Shown here: piece after piece, positions 1-7,790 of the stretch
How positions within the stretch are numbered: position 1 is the first letter of the stretch
How the letters are laid out: every line of letters starts with the position of its first letter
Assembly: GCA_009602725.1 (NCBI GenBank)
Contig: WELB01000290.1
Location: 66,707 to 78,389, forward strand
Reading direction: 5' to 3'
Length of the DNA stretch: 11,683 nucleotides
From: Spirogloea muscicola
Taxonomy: Eukaryota > Streptophyta > Zygnematophyceae > Spirogloeales > Spirogloeaceae
Made by a program: the position numbers and the translations under genes
Notes under the pieces: model-generated
The model's database searches: none
What the model was told of the DNA's origin: nothing
The model's input: the letters and a program-made list of their open reading frames with translations, nothing else

Positions 1-1
1 C

Positions 2-2886
2 CCGCCGCCGGCGGCGGCGGCGGCGCTGCTGCTGGCGCTGAGCCTGGCCTGGCGGGCGGCGGCGCAGAACCTCGCCAGCGACGCCGGCGCGCTGGCGCAC
101 CTGAAGGCGAGGCCCTCCACTGACCCGCCTCCATGGCGGCCTGCCGTTAGATTTAGATGGCAACGGTGCCATTTAGATGGGAAATGGCGGCTTTGCCACA
201 CTGAGGCCCTCGTTATGGCAATGCCAACGCAGCCGGCTTGACGTCTTCAGCTTGACGCCTTCTCGCCATATAGACATGGCGTCGCTTGCCGTCATGGCCC
301 TTCTGTAGTCGGCCTTGCTGCAACCGCCTGCCGGTGACGGCCGTAGACCAGCCATGGCTTCCAGCGGCTCACGCCGGCAGCGCCATGGCGCCGCCGCTTG
401 TTGGCGCGCAGTCCATGTGGGTCGACCCCCAGCGCCGCCTGGCCGACTGGACCGGCGACGACCCCTGCGCCGGGCCGTGGAGCGGCGTCGGCTGCAGGCA
501 CGCACTGGCATTCCTTGGTCAAGCCCCGCCGGGCTTGCAGCCGCCGCCGCCGCCATTGCCCACAACGATTGCGCCCCTTGCTTAAGCCAAGTGGTCCCAC
601 CTAGTCAGCGTCCTGCCGCTGGGATTACTATACTCCATGATTAAGTAGTAGATCCAGCTATACTTAGTAAAGCAATTGGCCATCAATGGTATTGGTCTTA
701 TGCGCCCTCGCTGCGCTCGTCCTGGCATACGTCTGGCATTTGGGTCTCCATCCTCCTGAACGCTTACCATCATTTCCTCCACCCATTTTCTGCAGCTCGT
801 CCACGCACGATCAGCGCGTGACCCGCCTCGTGCTCACCGGCTTCAACCTTAGTGGCCCCATCGATGGAGCACTTGGAGACCTCACGGAGCTCGGCATCCT
901 AAATCTTGCACAGAACCGCTTCCATGGCGCCATCCCCAAGGAGATCGGCCAGCTTGTGTACCTTAGCCGCATCAATTTCGCCTTCAACGAGGTAACAGAT
1001 TGATGAGTACCACAGTAGTCTTGAAGGTCCTGCAGTAGTCCTATAGCAACTTGCTCTGGGTCTGATATTAACTTGCCCCTGGCTTTTTGTGCAGCTGAAT
1101 GGCACAATCCCAGCCGACGAGCTCGGCAAGATCATCGACCTTGTATCACTGAACCTCAATCACAACAACTTCACTGGGTTGGTGCCAGACAAGCTGGTGC
1201 AGATCCAGTTCCTCAACCTGACCAACAATGGCCTCACAGGTATGCGTCGCCACTCTCTTTGGCCTGGCTGCAAGCTGCAAGGCAGCCGTTTAGCTGCGCT
1301 AGCTCGTGTACCCTTCTTAGCCTTCACACCTTCAATTTTGAAAGCATACGGCATCGGCAGTCGGCACTTGAGCTGGATACTGGCAGTCTTTCACCAATAA
1401 TGTGGTGCTAATAACAAGCAATTGGCTGCAAGTGAGCAGGGAGCGTCTCGGCGGAGCTCTGCAACCGCATCAACTTGGTGTACATCAACCTGGACTACAA
1501 CCAGCTGGAGGGCGAGCTGCCGGGCTGCCTGTCGGCCAAAGAGGACCGGCCGCTGCAGCAGCTCACGGTGTCCCACAACCGGCTCAGTGGGCCCCTCCCG
1601 CCTGGCAAGTGCTCAGCTGCTCGTGGTCAAACTGCCCCTGAGCGTGGACGGCCTGTATTATCATTGATTGACAGCGAAGTATTGCTAATATGTAATCTTT
1701 GCCAGAGTAGTTAGCTCGAAGGGCCCTACTAATTCTGGCCAATGGCAAATACTTTGCAGAGTTTTCCAATTTCGACCATATATCCATCTTGGACGTCTCC
1801 CACAACCGGCTGAATGGCACAATCAGCCCCAACCTTCGTGAGCCCCTATAGGCCACTTACTTGTTATTGGCTGACTTGTGGGAAGACTGTAACTAGCTTC
1901 TAGCTTTCTCACAGGCACCTTCAACTGCCTGTGCAGAGTATGTTAAATCAGTGGTCAAAATGCGGCTGAATGACAACCAGTTTTCAGGTAGGCCTCCAGA
2001 GGTGCTGACAATGTCGCCTCTGCTTGTTCAGAGTGATTTAATGCTGACGGTCGGTTGTCCAGATTGTTTACTGTATATGACAATCTCATAACACAAGGAG
2101 TGCTGGAACAGCTGTTAGACTGCCTTCGACTGCTGATCCTCCAACTGCTGCTCTCAGCTCTCATGTCGAGTTGTCACCGGATGCTACAGGGACCATTCCT
2201 GGCGAGCTCAGCCAGTGTGTAAACTTGCAATCACTGGAGCTCCAGAACAACAAACTGACTGGCGCCGTCCCGCCAGAATTCAACACATTCATGGAGCTGA
2301 AGGTCAATGTGCTTCTTACTTTGATGGCGTACTGTCACTGCTGGTTGATAGCTCATGACTTTGCTTCTAAGAGCTCCTCCGAATGGCTACGTCACTGGAG
2401 TGTTTGTTGTAAGGCTTGACACGCCTTCAGATTGATGTTTTGGCAAGGCCCTGCTTCAGCAGTGGGCATCATATGCTGCTTTGCTTGTCATGCTTGTCAT
2501 TGACCTCAGTCGAATTATGTGGGCTTCACCGAAGTTCCTCACAATTGATATTGTAGTTTGTCATCGTGCAGTTCCTTAACATCTCTAACAACGACCTCGA
2601 GGGCACAATCCCGACTGGCTTCCTTACCACCCTGCCAGCGTCCTCCTTTGAGGGCAATGCCGGGCTCTGTGGCCCGCCCCTGCCTGACTCTTGCATCAAG
2701 CCGGCGAGCCCTGCGCCGGAAGTGCCTGTGATCAGGGCCAATATAACGTCCAATGTCACCTCAGCCGGCCCGCCCTCGCTGGGCGGCGATGCCACGCCAG
2801 ACAATGCTGCTGCAACCACTGGCGCCATCTCTGTAGTGCTGCCCCTTCTTGTATACTTAGCAACCTGCCTCGGAGCCCTTCTCTAG
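2..2886 (+). CDS. Spliced LRR receptor-like protein without kinase; 5' end missing
   Basis: Nine exons join in frame: 2-106, 412-497, 796-991, 1095-1239, 1440-1604, 1760-1837, 1937-1987, 2190-2302 and 2572-2886 (TAG stop), giving 417 visible residues. Residues 9-22 (LLLALSLAWRAAAQ) look like a signal-peptide core and cleavage region. Residues 25-63 form an LRRNT_2-like cap (ALAHLK, then LADWTGDDPC and WSGVGC). About 11 plant-type repeats follow (e.g. LNLAQNRFHGAIP, LDVSHNRLNGTIS, LELQNNKLTGAVP), closed by FEGNAGLCG and a paired cysteine at 354. Several N-x-S/T sites are present (NLT, NFT, NIS, NIT, NVT). The last 19 residues are hydrophobic and run straight into the stop, so the protein is either GPI-anchored or held by a terminal membrane helix; no kinase follows. 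By family knowledge such proteins act at the cell surface in ligand recognition or adhesion; the ligand is unknown. The start codon lies before the window. The exon 1 donor is the least certain junction. Confidence 0.92.
107..411 (+). other. Intron 1 of the LRR gene, probable GC-AG
   Basis: Exon 1 ends in ...CACCTGAAG and the intron would begin GCGAGG and end GCGCAG, joining HLK to SMWVDPQRRLADW in phase 0, where the LRRNT_2 helix normally continues. No GT donor nearby keeps the frame. A donor a few bases later (after GCGAG) is conceivable but does not fit the acceptor phase. The interior contains two copies of ATTTAGATGG at about 151 and 171. Open frames across this intron are shadows of GC-rich DNA. 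Confidence 0.65.
498..795 (+). other. Intron 2 of the LRR gene, GC-AG, flanked by CTGCAG repeats
   Basis: The donor is GGCTGCAG|GCACGC and the acceptor is TTCTGCAG|CTCGTC. The join rebuilds a split serine codon and gives WSGVGC-SSTHDQRV, exactly the expected cap-to-first-repeat transition. No GT alternative exists because the boundary is a direct repeat of CTGCAG, so the true cut could slide within it but never yields a GT donor. Confidence 0.85.
1605..1759 (+). other. Intron 5 of the LRR gene, GC-AG
   Basis: The donor is CCGCCTG|GCAAGT, the textbook GC-type donor with strong U1 complementarity; the acceptor is CTTTGCAG|AGTT. Joining in phase 1 restores GPLPP-E-FSNFDH, a correct LRR. The other five introns use GT donors: 992-1094, 1240-1439, 1838-1936, 1988-2189 and 2303-2571. 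Confidence 0.9.
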
Positions 2887-2908
2887 TACAGCTTCGCGCA
2901 TGCACATG

Positions 2909-2913
2909 TGTAA
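2909..2913 (+). terminator. Possible TGTAA polyadenylation signal
   Basis: TGTAA lies 22 bases after the LRR stop codon. TGTAA is the usual polyadenylation element in chlorophyte algae. It is a five-base match and very near the stop, so the support is weak; no AATAAA was seen in the following 500 bases. Confidence 0.25.
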
Positions 2914-3800
2914 TTCAGCCAGGAGATGCGGGTATGCCAGCCTACTGTGCATCCACAGACTCTTCATTTAATCAGGATGTCCATCCATGTTGGTGTCATA
3001 AATTTCTCTTTTTGATCTTGACGTGAGATTGTCAATGTGAATGCAAGTAGGTGTGCTCATTTAGCACCCGGCAAGATGGTACTGCAGAGCTGCAAAAGCA
3101 TGCTTGCTGCTTTGCTTCGGGCATACATTTGTATCTGCATAAACGACCACCAGAACTAATCTTGAGGCCAACAGAGAATTGTCTTACTTGTTTCTGGCTG
3201 GAAGTGGCCACATTGTGTATGGCTGAGTTGTTATGTCATTCCAAGTTACAGCAAGAGAGAGGTCTCAATGACATAGACAGTCACATACCTGGAGAACTGT
3301 TGTAGATTGTTGGCGGGAAGGACCACAAGCCCATGAAGAACTTGAATGCCACGCAAGGACCTCATATAAACATTTCAGATATATCAGTCCAGCATCAGCT
3401 CCATATGCAGCATGTATGTGGATATCTACAAAGCTGAGCTCTCAATGCCGCAAGAACAGCTTAACAGATGCCTGGAGACCAGACACCTCACCAGGCTGAC
3501 GATCATTGGAGTGTCAAGGCCGCAGCAAAAGGTCGCCCCAAATGGGCCGATGGCCGCTAAGGGCCAGCCTACAATAAGAAGAATGACAAGGTCTAGGAGG
3601 AAAGGGAAAGCGGATAGCTATACAGAGGGCCCCTTCCCCAGTACAGATGTTCCGCAGATGCTGCAAATCAAATCTGCAGTCTCCAGACTTCCGCTGCCTT
3701 AGCCAGTCGTTAAGAATCAATCCCGTCGTAAACGTCAGTGCCTTTTACTTTCTTCCAATGATTGTTAGAGGCCAGCCCAACAAGGAATGAAGCCGGTACG
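2914..3800. other. Intergenic region, no recognised gene
   Basis: AT-richer DNA with scattered stops. The longest plus frame, 3412-3702 (96 codons from ATG), starts MYVDIYKAELSMPQEQLN and becomes Lys/Arg-rich; it matches nothing I recognise and shows no coding-like third-position bias. The stretch 3557-3594 (GGGCCAGCC ... AAGAATGACAAGG) looks like a decayed copy of the R repeat. Part of this stretch may be 3' UTR of the LRR gene. Confidence 0.4.
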
Positions 3801-3806
3801 CTCTTC

Positions 3807-4128
3807 TGAAGCAGCCGAGAGCTGTGACAGGCAAGCCCGAAAAGATGGACAAGCCGGAAAAGAGGGAGCTTCAACAGCCCACTAAACAGTGGGCTATTGA
3901 AGGGAGCGTGGGCTGCTGAAAGCCAGCCCAGAAAATATGAACAACATTCAACTCAGAAAGCAGTCCCCTTGCCTATAGCCGGAGGCAGCAGCCAGCGCAA
4001 GGCCAGCTCAAGATGCAAAAGAAACAGCTCTTCCAATGTATGGCAATAGTTGTGAGAGGCCAGCCCAGAGAAGAAGAGAAATGGCTCTTCTAATGTAAGG
4101 CAATGGCTGTGAGAGGCCAGCCCAAGGA
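3807..4128 (+). repeat. R-repeat cluster A, four plus-strand copies
   Basis: Copies lie at about 3807-3853, 3909-3944, 4022-4070 and 4082-4128. Each contains a GGCTGTGA-like half, a short loop and a CCAGCCC-like half that can pair. The first two continue into a degenerate AAAAGAATGGACAA tail. The last two carry the longer 5' module (GCTCTTCCAATGTA, then GGCAATGGCTGTGAGAGG) and stand in tandem about 60 bases apart. Confidence 0.75.
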
Positions 4129-4390
4129 AACGAGCAGTTTCGATGCAAGGCTTTATTCGTATGGCTGCAGCTCTCGCGACAGACAGGAGACCCGCTACCT
4201 GGAGATTACTTAATTCTTACCTGCGGCTGCTAAACGGAGGGAAATTGAGCACCCAGTGGCCACTTGAGTCGCTGTGTGCTTTGGCGCTTTTCTGGCGTCT
4301 TCGTTGTTCTTTGTTCTTGCTGGGCTTGCCAATCACAGCCATCACCTTCTACTGGAAGAGAGAAGGCGCGCGGTGCGCATGAAATTGAAA
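4129..4390. repeat. Single-copy stretch plus a minus-strand R copy
   Basis: A minus-strand R copy occupies about 4317-4360 (GCTGGGCTTGCCAATCACAG, then CCATCACCTTCTACTGGAAG). Read on the minus strand it matches CTCTTCCA...GGCTGTGA..GGC.AGCCC. It faces the plus-strand copies that end at 4128. The frame 4143-4382 (79 codons) has no recognisable product. Confidence 0.6.
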
Positions 4391-4912
4391 GGGAGGCCAA
4401 TTCTAGCCTTACAAATGTCCTGGTAACTGGGTAATGAGCTGGCTAAGGGGGACACTAATATCCCCGAGTAAGCACATGCATATCTGACAAGCTATACTGA
4501 GGAGCCAAACCACCACGCAAGCCATCAGCCTGGGCTAATGCACGACCAGCACGCTGGTGAATCGCGAGTGCTTGGGAGCGCTGCAGACTCAATGATAGCC
4601 TCATCCTATAGCATGCAATGATGGCTTGCGAGACGCTAGTATGGCCTAAGCTACCTGCCCGACTACTTCGGCGGACATCAACATGCAGTGCCAGGCGATC
4701 GAGGAGGGCAGACCACTTCGTTCCATAGCCGCCGTATATGTCCATGGCGCATGGGAAGAAGTGGTCGCCCCGGGGGTGGTCATTATGGTGCCTCTCCTTC
4801 TTCCTCTCCGCATGATGTGTCGCCCAACCTGGCACAGTCGGTGTGGGTGCCCCTGGTTGGGATGCGTCGATGAGAACGACGTCGAGGAGAAGACGAGGCC
4901 CACCACTCCGCG
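4391..4912. repeat. Tandem duplication, copy 1 (about 522 bp)
   Basis: Starts GGGAGGCCAATTCTAGCC and aligns along its length with 4913-5413 at an offset of about 522-523. Shared landmarks include GGTAATGAGCTGGCTAA, GAGCGCTGCAGACTCAATGA, CATGCAGTGCCAGGCGAT and AACCTGGCACAGTCGGTGTG. The copies differ by many substitutions and short indels, so the duplication is not recent. A minus-strand open frame (4455-4835) is preserved in part in copy 2. Confidence 0.92.
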
Positions 4913-5413
4913 GGGAGGCAAATTCGAGCCTTACAAAAGTCCTGGTAACGCGGTAATGAGCTGGCTAATTGGCACACTAATTTCCTCGAGTTAGCACATA
5001 AATATCTGACAAGCCAAGCTGAGGAGCCAGACCACCGCCACGGCAGCCATTTGCCTGGCCTAATGCACGCCCAGCACGCTGGCGTATCGCGAGTGCCTGG
5101 GAGCGCTGCAGACTCAATGATAGCCGCATCCTATAGCAAGCAAGGGTGGCTTGCGGGACGCTAGAATGCCCTGAGCTACCCGCCCGACTTCGTCGGCGGG
5201 CATCGACATGCAGTGCCAGGCGATGGAGGAGGGCAGACCACTTGTTCCGTAGCCGCCGTATAAGTCCATGGCCATGGGAAGAAGTGGTCGCTGCAGGGGT
5301 GGTCCTTATAGTGCCTCTCCTTCTTCTTCTCTGCATGATGTGGTCGCCCAACCTGGCACAGTCGGTGTGGGTGCCCCTGCTTGGAACGCGTCAACAACAA
5401 CGACGAAGAAGCA
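4913..5413. repeat. Tandem duplication, copy 2
   Basis: Starts GGGAGGCAAATTCGAGCC and ends near AACGCGTCAACAACAACGAC, matching GATGCGTCGATGAGAACGAC at the end of copy 1. The minus-strand frame 4977-5351 shares blocks such as YRMRLSLSLQRSQALAI and QRAGRAL with copy 1, but the two frames diverge upstream of KWSALL because of frame-changing indels. I do not recognise a protein; this may be a non-coding repeat unit. Confidence 0.9.
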
Positions 5414-5431
5414 TCTATCTCTTGTACATAC

Positions 5432-5568
5432 TGTAGCGGGTTGGGCTAACCGACAACCAGTGCACATCAGCGGATGTTGTAATGGACAACGACCATAATA
5501 ACCGGGAATCGGACGCATACAGCATGCTACGGGGTACCTTATCCGCCCTGGACCTCTTGAACGTTACA
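5432..5568 (+). mobile_element. LTR-like repeat 1 (about 137 bp)
   Basis: Begins TGTAGCGG and ends GTTACA (TGTA...TACA ends). It shares with 8741-8886 the order GCGGA-GATGT, GGACAA-GACCA, ACCGGGAATCG, TACGGGGTA and TCCGCCCTGGACCTCTTG, and with 8237-8365 the GCGGATG, GACCAT and ACGTTACA blocks. Immediately downstream comes the internal sequence also found next to the other GTTACA ends. Best explained as a terminal repeat of an LTR-type element; a SINE-like origin is an alternative. Confidence 0.55.
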
Positions 5569-6196
5569 TAAGTGGGAAACACGGGTACAGGTCGCGGGAT
5601 CGAATCCCCGGTCCCGCACCTCCTTGCTGAGACTAGTGTCCACCCACGGCTCGCGGGTCCACTGACAGCGGACGACCACTGGAAAGAGGGGATCCTTCTG
5701 GCAGCCGGTGCGGATCCGCAGATCGGACACGTCCCCGGGCGCGTCGGGGCTTTCCCACGCTCCCGTCTGGTGGGTGATGATCGTGCTGACCTCGCCCTCG
5801 CTGACGAGCTCTGGTGGGTCATGCAGGACGAGCTCCGCATGACCTACCAGACGGGGCGAGGTCAGCATGATCATTGCCCACCACACCGGGCAGCGGATCA
5901 AGCTGGGAGCGTGGGGACAGCCCCGACGCGCCCGGGGACCTGTCCGCACCGACCGCAAGAAGGAGCCCCTGTTTTCAGTGGTTGTCCGTTCTCAGCGGAC
6001 CCTGCGAGCCGTGGGTGGACACTGACATCAGCAAATAGGTGCGGGACTGCCTCCTGAGAGGCCACGTCGAGGACGTGCATACATTCAATGGATTTTCCCA
6101 ACTTGCACGCCCCGGAATCAATCCCGCGACCTATAACCCGGTTCTCCACCAATGTAACATTCAAGAGGTCCAGGGCGGACAGTGTGTGTAATCAAT
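5546..6196. repeat. Large inverted repeat (foldback palindrome)
   Basis: The left arm 5546-5828 reads outward in the same order as the reverse complement of the right arm 5833-6196: CGCCCTGGACCTCTTGAA, TCGCGGGAT, GTCCCGCACCT, GTGTCCACCCACGGCTCGC, GGGCGCGTCGGGGCT, TGACCTCGCCC. The centre is near 5830, where GGTCATGC (5817-5824) faces GCATGACC (5837-5844). The left arm lacks a block present in the right arm between the GCGGGAT and GTCCCGC segments, and there are smaller gaps near the centre. Two 5' ends of one element lie head to head. Open frames across it (5572-6057 plus, 5539-5958 minus) have no recognisable product. Confidence 0.88.
6138..6192 (-). mobile_element. LTR-like repeat end plus downstream primer-site-like block
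   Basis: On the minus strand this reads TCCGCCCTGGACCTCTTGAA, then TGTTACA, then TTGGTGGAGAACCGGG. Only about the last 40 bases of the LTR-like repeat are kept here; further left on the minus strand the similarity to 5432-5568 stops. It is the outer boundary of the right foldback arm. Confidence 0.55.
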
Positions 6197-6311
6197 GCGC
6201 GCTCCTTTCGGCACGGGCTGGCGGGATGCTGATCCAGACCGACTACCGAGGAGGGCCCAGGCTCACGACTGGCTTCCTCAACGCGGTGGCGGCCGTCACC
6301 CGGTGGAAGAT
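6197..6311 (+). pseudogene. Short exon-like open stretch, unrecognised
   Basis: Within the plus frame 6088-6330 the part after the repeat boundary reads GMLIQTDYRGGPRLTTGFLN, then AVAAVTRWK, with GC-rich third positions, and is then interrupted by the R copy at 6312. It could be a gene scrap trapped between repeats, but nothing identifies it. Confidence 0.15.
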
Positions 6312-6373
6312 AAAAGCGCTTCCAGATTGACAGCAGTGGCTGTGAGAAAGCCAGGCCAAAAGAATGGACAAGG
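6312..6373 (+). repeat. R repeat, 'GCGCTTCCAGATTGACAG' subtype
   Basis: The first 32 bases (6312-6343) are identical to 8982-9013; both continue as GGCTGT...AAGCCAG.CCAAAAGAATGGACAA. The hairpin halves are GGCTG and CCAGGCC. Identity this high against the diverged background suggests recent spread or gene conversion of this subtype. Confidence 0.85.
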
Positions 6374-6659
6374 AAGCGACCGCACAGCGCAGCGATGCTT
6401 CAGAGCTATGCCATTCAGGACGTCATCGGCGTGATCTGTCGTGCTACATGGTGTCGGTTGCTAGTTAACGTCGATAGGAGAGATGTGTAAGAAATGCAGG
6501 TGACAACATTGAATCCACGTGACCGGCAACGCCAAACATTGTGAAAGAAATGGAAAACGAGACAATCGGGCATTACTTGCTTAGGAATAAGATAGATAGA
6601 ATAGTATCGTAATGAGAAGGTAACTGGAGCTTGTGACAGATGATTTCCAGTTTACAATT
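6374..6659. other. Unannotated stretch
   Basis: No gene, RNA or clear repeat seen. It becomes AT-rich towards its right end, where short GATA runs (near 6592) occur before the minisatellite. Confidence 0.4.
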
Positions 6660-6833
6660 AAGGGACTTCGGACCGAACAGTATCACGCCCAATGAAGGGA
6701 CTTCGGACCGAACAGTATCACGCCCAATTAAGGGACTTCGGACCGAACAGTATCACGCCCAATGAAGGGACTTCGGACCGAACAGTCTCACGCCCAATGA
6801 AGGGTCTTAGGTCAGTACAGAATGCTCACGAAG
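6660..6833. repeat. 35-bp minisatellite, four near-perfect units plus a decayed fifth
   Basis: Units start at 6660, 6695, 6730 and 6765, with a degenerate unit from 6800. Each contains AAGGGACTTCGGACCGAACA and then GTATCACGCCCAAT. The four good units differ only at the junction base (AATG or AATT) and one A-to-C change in unit 4. TTCGGACCGAA in each unit is a perfect 5+1+5 dyad. Spacer-less head-to-tail units rule out a CRISPR array. Confidence 0.95.
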
Positions 6834-6926
6834 ATGCAGTCAATACAATGGATGGGGATAAAGCAAGATCACGTGTGTCTTGTCAAAGCACCGGTTTACG
6901 TACCGGTTGACGGAGTTCGCCGGTAG

Positions 6927-7289
6927 AAGGCTCCTCAAGCAGAGCGACCTAACGCGCCAGCCCGTGCCTTCCTGGCACGTCCGGAGCGCTCGCTCGATGT
7001 CCGCTGCTTGTTCAGCGGTGGCGGCGGCGGAGACAGCGACGACGACAGCAGCGGCGACGGCGGCAGCGACAATGGCAGCGACGACAACAGCAGCGACGGC
7101 GGCGACGGCGGCGGCGGCGGCGGCGGCAAGTCGGCTCAAAGGAGGAAACTGGACCGAGTGAACTACTCGGTCCCAGCCCCTTCGCTCACTTATCTTCGGT
7201 CGGAAAGAATGGTTTTGTTGTCTTTGGAGCAGGCTCTTTGGCCCATTTGGCTCCCCCTCCCCCTCGATCTCAAGGCCAGTGTAGCCTGA
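6927..7289 (+). CDS. Possible exon with Gly/Ser/Asp-rich tract, unrecognised
   Basis: Open without ATG from 6927 to TGA at 7287-7289. An Arg/Pro-rich lead is followed by an acidic low-complexity tract (residues such as GGGGGDSDDDSSGDGGSDNG) encoded at 7014-7130, then KSAQRRKLDRVNYSVPAPSL. The tract is made of GGC/GAC/AGC triplets, so all frames of both strands stay open and the frame is not proof of coding. GC content is much higher than in the flanks. Confidence 0.2.
   Translation, partial: KAPQAERPNAPARAFLARPERSLDVRCLFSGGGGGDSDDDSSGDGGSDNGSDDNSSDGGDGGGGGGGKSAQRRKLDRVNYSVPAPSLTYLRSERMVLLSLEQALWPIWLPLPLDLKASVA
7014..7130. repeat. Imperfect GGC/GAC/AGC trinucleotide tract
   Basis: Interrupted triplets (GGC, GAC, AGC, AAC) ending in a nearly pure GGC run at about 7100-7127. 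Similar pure GGC runs occur at 10-25 and 11563-11587, near probable gene starts. Confidence 0.9.
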
Positions 7290-7352
7290 GACCACTAATT
7301 CCGACCTGCCCCTCCACCCTTAATCCCCAAGGCCAGTGTAGCCTGGGATTGC
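7267..7352. repeat. Twin hairpin repeats, 57 bases apart
   Basis: CAAGGCCAGTGTAGCCTG occurs at 7271-7288 and again at 7328-7345. In each copy AGGC pairs with GCCT around CAGTGTA, and the outer stem differs in step: TCTC/GAGA in copy 1, TCCC/GGGA in copy 2. The second stem extends to AATCCC/GGGATT. The paired change suggests, but does not prove, a conserved structure. Confidence 0.6.
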
Positions 7353-7790
7353 TATTCCCTCACCATTTCACCTTTACCCGCCGCTAGCCTGGCCGGTACC
7401 CGCCTTCGCTCGTCAAGGTGGGTCATCCCCATCGGAGCGGGCTTTAAGGGCTTTTCGGCTTCTCTTCGAGGCCTTTTGAGCGGTTTCGGGCGGTAGGCTG
7501 GGGCTGCCTCTTGGATACCAGGTGCACGGTCCAGCGGCAGATACGCACGGGTGTTTGAGTGGTTGAGATTGTAGGATGGGGTTGGCCTGTTGATGTGCAG
7601 TCGATAGTTCCAAAGACAAATCCACATTTACGCGACCTGAGTTGAGCTAGAGGTGCTGTGTTTGCGAATTCTGGTTTACAGTATGAGATAGGTGACGTGT
7701 CTCAGTTGTCCGCGTGTTGTGCCACCTCACATGTCTTGTCAGACCGACATGAATAAGCCACCGACGGGATTTTTCATGACAGATCCCCAG
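7353..7790. other. Unannotated stretch
   Basis: No gene recognised. The minus-strand frame 7352-7627 (91 codons) begins MWICLWNYRLHINRP and turns basic; it has no family resemblance I can name. A pyrimidine-rich GATTTTTCATGACAG and a CCCCAG near 7790 could be splice acceptors for the next open frame. Confidence 0.3.

Noticed and set aside
173-644. Several overlapping open frames on both strands
   Set aside because: They are shadows of the GC-rich exon 2 and its introns; only 412-497 in one plus frame continues the LRR protein.
5563-5625. Intact tRNA gene
   Set aside because: A T-arm-like block is present, but the T-stem pairs poorly and no full acceptor and anticodon arms can be drawn.
5415-6057. 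Open frames on both strands across the foldback
   Set aside because: The same DNA is present in inverted copies, so frames appear in pairs. No known domain is visible, and the copies do not keep a common frame across their indels.
6660-6833. CRISPR-like array
   Set aside because: Units are directly adjacent with no unique spacers; this is a minisatellite in eukaryotic DNA.
7008-7161. Ala-rich and Pro/Ser-rich frames in other readings of the triplet tract
   Set aside because: Triplet repeats keep all frames open; none has independent support.
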